From assembly GCF_007753265.1 (NCBI RefSeq), contig NZ_CP036349.1:704263-768262 (forward strand): 64,000 bases of DNA, written 5' to 3'. A program made the translations under genes and the position numbers. Below the pieces are notes generated by a model, which saw only the letters and a list, made by a program, of their open reading frames with translations, was not told where the DNA came from and ran no database searches. Of the stretch, positions 52,897-59,991 are shown in pieces (the stretch's first letter is position 1; the number at the start of each line of letters is the position of its first letter). This DNA is from Botrimarina mediterranea. Lineage in GTDB: Bacteria; Planctomycetota; Planctomycetia; Pirellulales; Lacipirellulaceae.

Positions 52897-53397
52897 ATGG
52901 ATTCGCCCCTAGGAGCCGCCGACCCCGCCGCCGAGCCGCGGCGGAGAGAGCTCCAGTCGCTCTTGCGGACCGAGATCCCGATCGCGGCTCAGATGGATGT
53001 GGCGGTGGACCAAATCGCCCCGCAGGGCCTCTGGTTGTCGATGCCGCTGGCCCCGAATCGCAATCCGCACCAGACGGCGTTCGCTGGCAGCCTGAACTCG
53101 CTGTGTACGCTGGCGGGTTGGGCGATGACGCACCTGCTCCTCGAGCAGCTGGGAATCGACGGCGCGACCGTGCTGCGGCGTAGCTCCATCAAGTACCACG
53201 AGCCGGTTGAATCGGACCGCGTCGTCGCTTGGTGCCTGCCGCCCCGCGACGCCGACTGGGAGCATTTTGTGGAGATGCTCCCGGAGAAAGGCCAAGCAAA
53301 GCTCGACCTCGTAGTCGAGATCGCCGGCTCGGTGTCAGAGCGCCCAGCCGTTCTTTTTGCTGGGAATTACGTCGTTCTCGGTAACGGAGAATCTTAA
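52897..53397 (+). CDS. YiiD-C-like hotdog thioesterase
   Basis: A protein of 166 residues from ATG 52897 (TTG 52891 possible). It resembles the C-terminal domain of YiiD: a hotdog fold with MDVAVDQIAPQGLWLSMPLA, NRNPHQTAFAGSLNSLCTLA and GWAMTHLLLEQLGIDGATVL, then IKYHEPVESDRVVAWC. The hotdog fold suggests hydrolysis of an acyl-CoA or acyl-carrier thioester, but the substrate is unknown. It has its own small gap from ftr, so it may be independently transcribed. Confidence 0.82.
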   Translation: MDSPLGAADPAAEPRRRELQSLLRTEIPIAAQMDVAVDQIAPQGLWLSMPLAPNRNPHQTAFAGSLNSLCTLAGWAMTHLLLEQLGIDGATVLRRSSIKYHEPVESDRVVAWCLPPRDADWEHFVEMLPEKGQAKLDLVVEIAGSVSERPAVLFAGNYVVLGNGES

Positions 53398-53704
53398 GGC
53401 CGCCATTTTGGCGGTCTCGCTGCGGCGCCCTGTCGCTTCCAAGGCCTCTCGGCGGTGCCAAAATGGCAACCCGCGGCTGCTGATTGCCGTTGGCGTATTG
53501 CTGTAAATTTTGAAACGGCAACGCTTTGCGACAATTCAAGGAGATTGGCGCCCGCTTTGCATTTCTACACAACGGCAGCGGTGAACGCCGCCGCCACCCG
53601 AGGCAAAACCCTCTCCGGCCGGAGATTTCGCCTGGCTGCCGCCCGCCTGGGACGGCGTCCTAGTACCTGTCACCCGTGACACCGTTTTGAGGAGGAATCC
53701 TGCC
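53398..53704. other. Intergenic region upstream of Hsp20
   Basis: About 307 bp. It contains a short hairpin GGCCGCCATTTTGGCGGTC right after the thioesterase stop. The remainder presumably holds the heat-shock promoter; no CIRCE or sigma-32-like motif was recognised. No supported gene. Confidence 0.5.
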
Positions 53705-54148
53705 ATGACCAAGAGCTCCCACACCAACCGTCTGAACCAACTGCTCCCCGCTTCGCTCGCCGAAGTGGACTCGGTTCTGAACCACCTGTTTACTGGCCCT
53801 GTGACGTCCGCAGTGACCCGCGCGGCGTGGACGGCGCCCGCCTCCCTCTGGGAAGCCAACGACCGCCTCCACGTCGCCCTCGACGTTCCTGGGATCAACC
53901 AGGACGCGATTGAGGTCACCGTCGAGAACGGCCAGCTGACCGTCACCGTTGAGCGCAACGCCGGCGAAGAGCCGCCGACCTACCTCTACAACGAACGCCG
54001 ATTCGGCAAGGTGACGCGATCGCTCGACCTGCCCGACACGGTTGACCCCGAGTCGATCGAGGCCGAGCTGAAGAATGGCGTGCTGCACGTCTCGGTCGCC
54101 AAGCGCCCGGAGACCCAGCCGCGGAAGATCGAAGTCCGCGTCGGCTGA
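53705..54148 (+). CDS. Small heat-shock protein, Hsp20 family
   Basis: A protein of 147 residues from ATG 53705, preceded by GAGGAGGAATCC. It holds unfolding proteins in oligomers. The alpha-crystallin domain (about 48-147) reads SLWEANDRLHVALDVPGINQ, AIEVTVENGQLTVTVERN, RRFGKVTRSLDLPDTVDPES and AELKNGVLHVSVAKRPETQP. The IxI-type C-terminal tail is IEVRV. The N-terminal arm starts MTKSSHTNRLNQLLPA. It is a single gene followed by a terminator. Confidence 0.95.
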   Translation: MTKSSHTNRLNQLLPASLAEVDSVLNHLFTGPVTSAVTRAAWTAPASLWEANDRLHVALDVPGINQDAIEVTVENGQLTVTVERNAGEEPPTYLYNERRFGKVTRSLDLPDTVDPESIEAELKNGVLHVSVAKRPETQPRKIEVRVG

Positions 54149-54177
54149 TCGCGCCGCAACAACGGTAAATGAATCGA

Positions 54178-54218
54178 CGAGCCGCGCCGGGCGTTGTCCG
54201 GCGCGGCTCGTGCTTTTT
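54178..54218 (+). terminator. Terminator after Hsp20
   Basis: ACGAGCCGCGCCGG pairs with CCGGCGCGGCTCGT around GCGTTGT, followed by GCTTTTTCG. A classic rho-independent shape, about 30 nt after the hsp20 stop. Confidence 0.9.
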
Positions 54219-54237
54219 CGATGGCAACCCTCAGTAA

Positions 54238-54336
54238 AACCACAGAGCCACCGAGGGCGCTGAGGAAAGCACCGAGAAGATACCTCTGTGCTTACTCAGC
54301 GCCCTCGGTCTCAGCGCCCTCGGTGGCTCTGTGGTT
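54238..54336. repeat. 26-bp palindromic repeat
   Basis: AACCACAGAGCCACCGAGGG... at 54238-54263 and its exact inverse at 54311-54336, with a 47-nt spacer that includes a further CAGCGCCCTCGG copy. It lies between Hsp20 and the PEP-CTERM gene. The following 190 bp up to 54535 hold a small hairpin (CGCTTGCT-TTGTT-AGCAAGCG, 54368-54388) and no gene. Confidence 0.88.
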
Positions 54337-54535
54337 AATCGAAGGATTAGCAATTAGTTTGGGTTGACGCTTGCTTTGTTAGCAAGCGATGAAGAATCGG
54401 TGAAATCTGCCGCTCTTAACTCGCCCTTCATCAGCCACAGGGGATAGCTCGGCATACTCCGCGGCTCGACCACCGACTAGGTCGCGCCAATGAGGCTCGC
54501 AATGGCGAGTCGCTCTCACCTTCGGAGTATGTCTA

Positions 54536-55201
54536 ATGAAGATCACCTCACTGTTCACCTGCGCCCTGCTGGCGCTTGCCGCCCCCGCTACGGCGGCTTT
54601 CGATCTAAAGATCACCGAGATGTGGATGGGCAACGAGCCCGGTTCCAATCTGACCGAGGACTGGGTCGAGATCACCAACATGGGTGACACCGCCTGGGTC
54701 GAAGCCGTCGATGGCGGCCTCTGGTTCGATGATGGCTCGTTCGACGCGTCCGCTGCCGACCCCATGTCGGGCATCCCTTCGATCGCTCCCGGCGAGGCGG
54801 TCATCTACGTGAATGGCGACGCGGCCGCCATCGATGAGTTCCTCAGCGTCTGGGGCCTCGCCGCCGGCAGCTTGCAAATCGGCATCCACGACGGATCGGG
54901 CCTCGGCCAGGGCGGTGACGGCGTTGCGATCTTCCGTTCGGTAGCGCAGCCGACCATCGACGACATCGTCGACGCCCAAGAGTACGACGACGCGTCGCTC
55001 AACGGCGGTCAGTCGTGGGACGTCCTCGTCGGCGGCTTCAGCACCATTGGCAACTCGTCCGGCGCGTTCCAGAGCGCTCTTTCCAACGACGAGGGCCAGT
55101 TCGCGATCGCCTCGCCCCCGGGCACGTTGGTTCCCGAACCGACCGCCGCGGTGCTGGGCATGATCGCCCTAGGGGCCTTCGCCGGCGCCCGTCGCAGCTA
55201 G
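54536..55201 (+). CDS. PEP-CTERM protein with lamin-tail-like domain
   Basis: A protein of 221 residues. Signal peptide MKITSLFTCALLALAAPATA. The central part FDLKITEMWMGNEPGSNLTE...DWVEITNMGDTAWVEAVDGG resembles lamin-tail (LTD) domains found on bacterial surface proteins. The C-terminal sorting signal is VPEPTAAVLGMIALGAFAGA followed by RRS, a PEP-CTERM motif with a transmembrane helix and basic end, so an exosortase is expected to process it. No exosortase gene is in the window. A terminator follows at once. Confidence 0.88.
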   Translation: MKITSLFTCALLALAAPATAAFDLKITEMWMGNEPGSNLTEDWVEITNMGDTAWVEAVDGGLWFDDGSFDASAADPMSGIPSIAPGEAVIYVNGDAAAIDEFLSVWGLAAGSLQIGIHDGSGLGQGGDGVAIFRSVAQPTIDDIVDAQEYDDASLNGGQSWDVLVGGFSTIGNSSGAFQSALSNDEGQFAIASPPGTLVPEPTAAVLGMIALGAFAGARRS

Positions 55202-55222
55202 TCGGTGCATTGAACGAGACAC

Positions 55223-55257
55223 AAGGCCGGCGGCGTCACGCAGACGCCGCCGGCCTT
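55223..55257 (+). terminator. Terminator after the PEP-CTERM/LTD gene
   Basis: AAGGCCGGCGGCGTC and GACGCCGCCGGCCTT form a perfect 15-bp stem with a 5-nt loop (ACGCA), followed by TCTCCTTTCC. Confidence 0.9.
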
Positions 55258-55324
55258 TCTCCTTTCCAAACGGCAGGGTCGCATCGACCCTTGCCGCTGT
55301 CCTTCAACAACGAGCGGTGCGCCG

Positions 55325-56074
55325 GTGCGCTGGTATGTTACTCTCCTGGCTCTTACTGCCTTTCAAGCGATAGGCCAACCGATCGCGGCTCAGGCAGCGA
55401 CGTTCCGCTTCGAGTCCTCGGCGGATCCAGCGAATGGCCAAGCCGTCGCCGCCAAGTCCGTCGAGGGCCGGACGATGTCGATAGCGGCGTCGCCCGCCGG
55501 GGCGGTGCTCGACTTTCGTCTTGGCGGACTCGGCGTCAACTCGCGCGGGATCGACGGCGCCACCGACCCCGAGATCGACAAATTCAATCTCTTGGGCGGC
55601 GGACTCGCCGATGAGTCGGAGTCGATCCAGTTCTCCTTCGACGCCCCGGGCGTGATCACGACGCTCGACTTCGATGGCGTCAAAGACGAGAGCTTTGAGT
55701 TCTTTCAGCTCACAACGCCCCGCAGCGGAGTGTGGTCGATCTTCGATTCTCAGATCGGCCTGCGGTTGATCGACATCACGCTGATCGACGAGCCCAACCT
55801 CACGCTTCTCACCGAAGCGGGGTCGCCCGACGACGACCTGTTTGGTATCGCCATTCCCTTCGCCGCCGGTGAGGTCTTCACGCTCACCTACCGCGAATAC
55901 GCCCCCGATCCGAGCAACTACCAACCTGGGTTTGTGCCGGAAGCGCCCAACGGCGCCCGCTTCCAAGGGCTCGAAGTGACTTTCGTCCCCGAGCCTAGCG
56001 CCGGCCTGCTGCTCGCTTCCGTGGGCGGATTCGTCGCCGCACTCAGTCGTCGGCGCCTTCGCCGAAACGCTTGA
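55325..56074 (+). CDS. PEP-CTERM protein
   Basis: A protein of 249 residues from GTG 55325. Signal peptide (WYVTLLALTAFQAIG, cleavage near AQA). The body is beta-rich without recognisable motifs: FRFESSADPANGQAVAAKSV, FSFDAPGVITTLDFDGVKD and FGIAIPFAAGEVFTLTYREY. The C-terminus FVPEPSAGLLLASVGGFVAA with an RRRLRR end is a PEP-CTERM sorting signal. Its last 32 bp overlap the convergent lipoprotein gene on the other strand. Role is unknown; PEP-CTERM proteins are often surface or exopolysaccharide-associated. Confidence 0.85.
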   Translation: MRWYVTLLALTAFQAIGQPIAAQAATFRFESSADPANGQAVAAKSVEGRTMSIAASPAGAVLDFRLGGLGVNSRGIDGATDPEIDKFNLLGGGLADESESIQFSFDAPGVITTLDFDGVKDESFEFFQLTTPRSGVWSIFDSQIGLRLIDITLIDEPNLTLLTEAGSPDDDLFGIAIPFAAGEVFTLTYREYAPDPSNYQPGFVPEAPNGARFQGLEVTFVPEPSAGLLLASVGGFVAALSRRRLRRNA

Positions 56075-56489
56075 CCATCGCCGCGTCGAGCGGCAGATCG
56101 ATGACGTTCTCATCGCCGCTGCGGATCGTTTGGCGGGTGGGGAAGGTCACCCGTGCGGCGCCGAGGAGTTGCGTCTTGGCGGCGTCGGAGCCGGCGCCCA
56201 GGACGGTGACCCAGTGCTCGGCGACGACGGCGCCGTCTTCGCTGCCGTAGGTGCTCACGGCGTACGAGCCGTCGGGCTGGATGTCGGCGAAGCCGGTCTT
56301 GCCGGCCTTGACCGAGCCGCTCGACACGGGGGCGAACATCAACCGGCCGCCGGCGAGTGGCTTGCCGTCAACGGTGACGACGCCGCGCACGGGGGCGACC
56401 TCGTAGTCGGGTCCCCCGCCGCAGCCGCCCACGACAAGCAGCGTCGTCAGGCACAAGAATCGCTTACACAACAATAACTTAGAAGTCAC
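56043..56489 (-). CDS. Small lipoprotein with transthyretin-like fold
   Basis: A protein of 148 residues. The lipobox LLVVGGCGGG gives a lipid-anchored Cys at position about 23. The body (VRGVVTVDGKPLAGGRLMFA, then DGSYAVSTYGSEDGAVVAEH) resembles the beta-sandwich proteins that regularly follow DUF1559 genes in planctomycetes. It overlaps the DUF1559 stop by 11 bp, so it is the second gene of that operon and probably works with it in the envelope. It also overlaps the convergent PEP-CTERM gene by 32 bp. Confidence 0.85.
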   Translation of the reverse strand: MTSKLLLCKRFLCLTTLLVVGGCGGGPDYEVAPVRGVVTVDGKPLAGGRLMFAPVSSGSVKAGKTGFADIQPDGSYAVSTYGSEDGAVVAEHWVTVLGAGSDAAKTQLLGAARVTFPTRQTIRSGDENVIDLPLDAAMVKRFGEGADD

Positions 56490-57543
56490 CGAACACTTCT
56501 CCGTCGCGGCGATCGCCGAGTAACTGATAAACGCGTTGGTCGAGGTCCTCGGTCAGGAAATGGACCGAGCCATCGACGAACCCAAAGAACGCGCCGCCGG
56601 GGTGCCAACTATACGAGCAGTCGTCCGATCCCGAGCCGCCGGGGAGGATAGCGAGCACTTCCGCCGACAAGGGGAACTGCAGCGATGAGCCGAGCCGGCA
56701 ATTGATCACGTCCCGCGTCTTGAAGAGCACCGAGCCGTCCTCGAAGAACGCGCCGGCCCACGTCGGGAAGCTCGCGACATCAACGAAGTAGGCCGATTCG
56801 CCGATCGAGATCGTCTTGCTTGTGCCGTCGGTGACGTCGGTCATCCGGATGCGACTGACGGACTTCTTCTCGACGTTGTCGTTCAATACGCCGTCGCCGT
56901 TGTAATCGGCTGTCGTGCAGATCGTTGAACTACGCATCTCCTCGTAGCGGAGGAAGATGCCGTTGTCGCAGTAGCCCCGTGAGCCCTTGTAGTGGATCGT
57001 GCCGCCGCCGAAGCGTGGGTCCTTGCCCGGCGTTCCGGGGCTAAAGTAGGAAGTCTCGGGCATCGTTTCCGGCAGCGAGACCGAGGGGCATAGGAAGCCC
57101 GAGACAACGGTCTCAGTTCCTGGCAACGTTTCGATCCCCGCGAGCGCCGCCTGCACGAAGATGCCGGGCTTCCAGGGGTCGCCGTCGTGCGTTGGGAGGC
57201 CGTTGTTGACGAGGCGGTCGTAGCTCGGTTGCTCTTCAACGTACGGCAGGAGCTTCGACGGCCAGGCGAGGCCGTCCTCGGGATCGATGTTCGGGTCGGC
57301 CGCGGTTTCGGCGCCGTACAGGCCGCGCGGGAATTGCTGGAGAGTGTCGTGCGAGTTCTGTAGCGCCAGGCCGATCTGCTTGATGTTGTTCATGCACTGC
57401 GCCCGCCGTGCCGCCTCGCGCGCCGCTTGCACCGCGGGGAGGAGCAACGCGACGAGGATCCCGATGATCGCAATGACAACGAGCAACTCGACGAGTGTGA
57501 AGCCGCGCTTGATTGCTTGAAGCGACTTAAGGGATCGATTCAT
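56479..57543 (-). CDS. DUF1559 protein with pilin-like N-terminus
   Basis: A protein of 354 residues from ATG 57543 (MNRSLKSLQAIKRGFTLVELL). The prepilin motif RGFTLVELLVVIAIIGILVA with its hydrophobic helix is followed by LLLPAVQAAREAARRAQCMN, the conserved DUF1559 N-terminus. The C-terminal part ends with CSYSWHPGGAFFGFVDGSVH, also family-typical. These proteins are abundant in planctomycetes; roles in pseudopili or surface structures are proposed but not proven. The upstream 33 codons of open frame are Arg/Pro-rich and not used. The lipoprotein gene follows with overlap. Confidence 0.94.
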   Translation of the reverse strand: MNRSLKSLQAIKRGFTLVELLVVIAIIGILVALLLPAVQAAREAARRAQCMNNIKQIGLALQNSHDTLQQFPRGLYGAETAADPNIDPEDGLAWPSKLLPYVEEQPSYDRLVNNGLPTHDGDPWKPGIFVQAALAGIETLPGTETVVSGFLCPSVSLPETMPETSYFSPGTPGKDPRFGGGTIHYKGSRGYCDNGIFLRYEEMRSSTICTTADYNGDGVLNDNVEKKSVSRIRMTDVTDGTSKTISIGESAYFVDVASFPTWAGAFFEDGSVLFKTRDVINCRLGSSLQFPLSAEVLAILPGGSGSDDCSYSWHPGGAFFGFVDGSVHFLTEDLDQRVYQLLGDRRDGEVFGDF

Positions 57544-57764
57544 CGGTTCAAGAGCTCTCTGTCGAGGCGGTGGTCGGTAGACACGTCGCGATTGGACAGC
57601 CGCGAAGCCGGTGAGGTTAGGCGTTCGCCGCTGCGGGGCCAACCACTTTCACCGTTCCTTCACGAACTATTAACCAAAGGCACGTTGAACCCTCACAAAG
57701 CGGCCTTACGCTCTGCGTCCTTTCACACCTGTTCGCCCTGCACCGGTTGCAACCTCGAGTCGTC

Positions 57765-59075
57765 ATGCGCTTTTTGATCACCAAGTCTTTCGCTCCAATA
57801 GCACTCCTGCTTGCGGCTTGGGTGTCGCCGTCCAGCGCCGAGCTGTACATCAACGAGATCTTCTTCAACCCCGGCGGCGACGGCGTCGAGACCCGTGACG
57901 AGTTCATCGAACTCCGCGGCATGCCAGGCATGGACCTGTCGAATCACTTCCTGATCTTCATCGAGAACGAAGACAACGTCGCCAAGAACGGCCCCGCCGG
58001 TCAGATCGATAACATCTTTGACCTCGGCGCAGCGACGATCGGCAGCAACGGGTTCCTGACCTACCGCATGGGCGGCGATCAGATGGGTTCTGGATCGAGC
58101 CTCTACCCGGTGGCGTCGGGGACGACGGACCTCGTGAACACGGGGAGCGGTCCTGGTTACGGCTCGGGGCCCACAAGCACCATCGGCGCCGAAGACGACG
58201 GCAACGAGGGCGTCCTCGAGAATGGCGGCTTCACCGCGATGTTGATCCGCAACGACGGCGATCCGGTCGACAACCGCCCGGCGATCGCCTTCGACCTCGA
58301 CGTCGATAACGACGGGCTCGACCATCCCAATGGTCGTGAGGGCTGGACGATCCTCGACTCGATCGGCATCCATGGCGAGCCGCGCGAAGCGGTCTTCGGC
58401 CGCACTTACGCGCCGATCAACTACGGCTACGAATCGATCGGCCAGACAGTGATCGTGCCAGGCGTCGGCGTTGCGACGGCGAACCCCGGACTCGAGCCCG
58501 GCGCCACGTACGTGCCGCTGGGTTATGAGGTCGAGTACATCGCCCGCTGGGGCAACTCGACGGGCCAGACCGCCGCGGACTGGCACATCTCGAACCTCAC
58601 CGACAACCCCGGCGCGGGTTCGGCCGGCGCGCCCGTCGACTACCGACAGTCCTTCACCGGCAATCACGACGCGCTCGCCAGCGGCAGCCCCGACGTCGCC
58701 CCCTCGCAACCGACCGCCGAGCAAGGCCGACTCGAATCGAGCCAAAACGTTCCTTACGGCACGAAGCTGCTCACGACGATCGGCGCCCCCAACTACATCA
58801 CCGGCGACTTCAATGGCGACGGCGTCGTCAACGCCGCCGACTACACCGTCTGGCGTGACACGAAGGGCCAGCTCGGTAGCGAGTCCAACCATCCCGCCGC
58901 CGACGCCAACCACGACTTCGTCGTTGACGAAGCCGACTACGCCCTCTGGGCGCAGAACTTCGGCGCGCCGAACGCCGTCGCCGCGCCGGCTTCTGGGGTC
59001 AGCGTCCCCGAACCCGCAGCGATCCTGATCGCAGCCCTGGCGGCGACGATCACCGTAGGTCGCAACAAGCGCTAG
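57765..59075 (+). CDS. PEP-CTERM protein with lamin-tail and dockerin domains
   Basis: A protein of 436 residues from ATG 57765. Signal peptide MRFLITKSFAPIALLLAAWV (cleavage near SSAE). The N-terminal LYINEIFFNPGGDGVETRDE...FIELRGMPGM is a lamin-tail-type domain. Near the C-terminus two dockerin-like Ca2+-binding loops, GDFNGDGVVNAADYTVWRD and ADANHDFVVDEADYALWAQ, form a type I dockerin pair. The end, SVPEPAAILIAALAATITVG with RNKR, is a PEP-CTERM signal. Dockerins bind cohesins in cellulosome-like assemblies, but no cohesin is seen here. It has no partner gene within 100 bp. Confidence 0.9.
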   Translation: MRFLITKSFAPIALLLAAWVSPSSAELYINEIFFNPGGDGVETRDEFIELRGMPGMDLSNHFLIFIENEDNVAKNGPAGQIDNIFDLGAATIGSNGFLTYRMGGDQMGSGSSLYPVASGTTDLVNTGSGPGYGSGPTSTIGAEDDGNEGVLENGGFTAMLIRNDGDPVDNRPAIAFDLDVDNDGLDHPNGREGWTILDSIGIHGEPREAVFGRTYAPINYGYESIGQTVIVPGVGVATANPGLEPGATYVPLGYEVEYIARWGNSTGQTAADWHISNLTDNPGAGSAGAPVDYRQSFTGNHDALASGSPDVAPSQPTAEQGRLESSQNVPYGTKLLTTIGAPNYITGDFNGDGVVNAADYTVWRDTKGQLGSESNHPAADANHDFVVDEADYALWAQNFGAPNAVAAPASGVSVPEPAAILIAALAATITVGRNKR

Positions 59076-59256
59076 CTCAGACCGCGCCAGACCCGCGCCA
59101 GATCGCCCAGGATGCGTTCTAGGGACCGCTTTCGCTATGGGTGGACAAATGTATCGACTCGGCCCTCGGCGCCAAATTCAAGTTGTTGAGTAGCATCCGC
59201 CGCTCAGCGCGGCGATTGGCTCTCTCCATCCCGAGAGTCTCGGCTCGCCCGGCGCC

Positions 59257-59658
59257 TCACGCCACGGGCCACCACGCGCGCGACAGCCACAGCCCCGCCC
59301 CCGCGGCCGCCAGGCCGAGGACGAGGTTCAGAGCGACGTTCGCCAGCGCCAGCACCGGCTCGCCGGCGTCGAGGTGGCGGATGGTTTGGTAGCCGAAGGT
59401 TGAGAAGGTGGTCAGGCCGCCGAGCAATCCGACGGTAACTCCGGCATGCCAGAGGCTGGCGTGCCGGGTGGCGGGCGCCCACGCCTCGTGCATCAACAGG
59501 CCCAGCGCAAAGCAGCCGGCGACATTGACCAGCAGCGTCGCCAGCGGGAAGCGTTCGCCCCAGAGGACGACCAGCCAGACGCCCACCAAGTAGCGAGCCA
59601 CCGACCCGAGGGCGCCACCGATAGCGACCGCGGCGATGCGGACCCAGGCGTCGTTCAT
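59257..59658 (-). CDS. crcB: Fluoride channel CrcB/Fluc
   Basis: A protein of 133 residues with four transmembrane helices. It exports fluoride as a dimer. The family motif GGALGSVARYLVGVW at the N-terminus, NVAGCFALGLL and GLLGGLTTFSTFGYQT (TTFSTF loop) are present. It is the only copy in the window; the fluoride-responsive riboswitch often found upstream of crcB was looked for and not seen. Start ATG 59658. Confidence 0.93.
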   Translation of the reverse strand: MNDAWVRIAAVAIGGALGSVARYLVGVWLVVLWGERFPLATLLVNVAGCFALGLLMHEAWAPATRHASLWHAGVTVGLLGGLTTFSTFGYQTIRHLDAGEPVLALANVALNLVLGLAAAGAGLWLSRAWWPVA

Positions 59659-59719
59659 GGCTCTTCGTCCTTCTTTTTCGAAGCGGCTTCAATTCCCGAA
59701 CCGGCTGGGCTCTCCGCGC

Positions 59720-59857
59720 CACTGCTAGCACAATGGCCCCCGTGTGGGGGAAGCCATTTGTTTCGATCGGTCGGTTCGCACAGCGTAGTCCGATTGATCC
59801 GCCTAAGAGGCAAGGTTTCCCCCTGCGGTTTCCTTTCGCCGTCTCACCCCAGCAGTG
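59720..59857 (+). ncRNA. Candidate structured RNA upstream of the large exported protein
   Basis: CACTGCT (59720-59726) pairs exactly with AGCAGTG (59851-59857), closing 138 nt. Inside are a strong hairpin AATGGCCCCC/GGGGG-AA-GCCATT (59732-59758), a 10-bp stem GATCGGTCGG/CCGATTGATC (59765-59799) whose two G-T pairs are only allowed on the + strand RNA, and GGCAAGG/CCTT-TC-GCC (59809-59840). The element ends 134 nt before ATG 59992. It could be a leader/riboswitch of that gene or an independent RNA. I do not recognise it as 6S, SRP, tmRNA or RNase P. Confidence 0.45.
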
Positions 59858-59991
59858 CAAGCTACCGAAACTACCCATTGAACGCATCTTGCGCGAAGCG
59901 TCCACCAGGACATGCCGCGCATGCTGGATGAGGTAACGACGGAACGGCCGCTCCGGATCGGGGCGGCGGCAAGCTGCAGGAGGCAGCGACG

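Noticed and set aside
57723..58913. 396-residue open frame on the minus strand
   Set aside because: Shadow of the dockerin/PEP-CTERM protein, which carries clear domains on the + strand.
59659..59800. Fluoride riboswitch upstream of crcB
   Set aside because: The expected conserved GG-ATGG pattern was not found on the minus strand; the structured element in the region favours the + strand.
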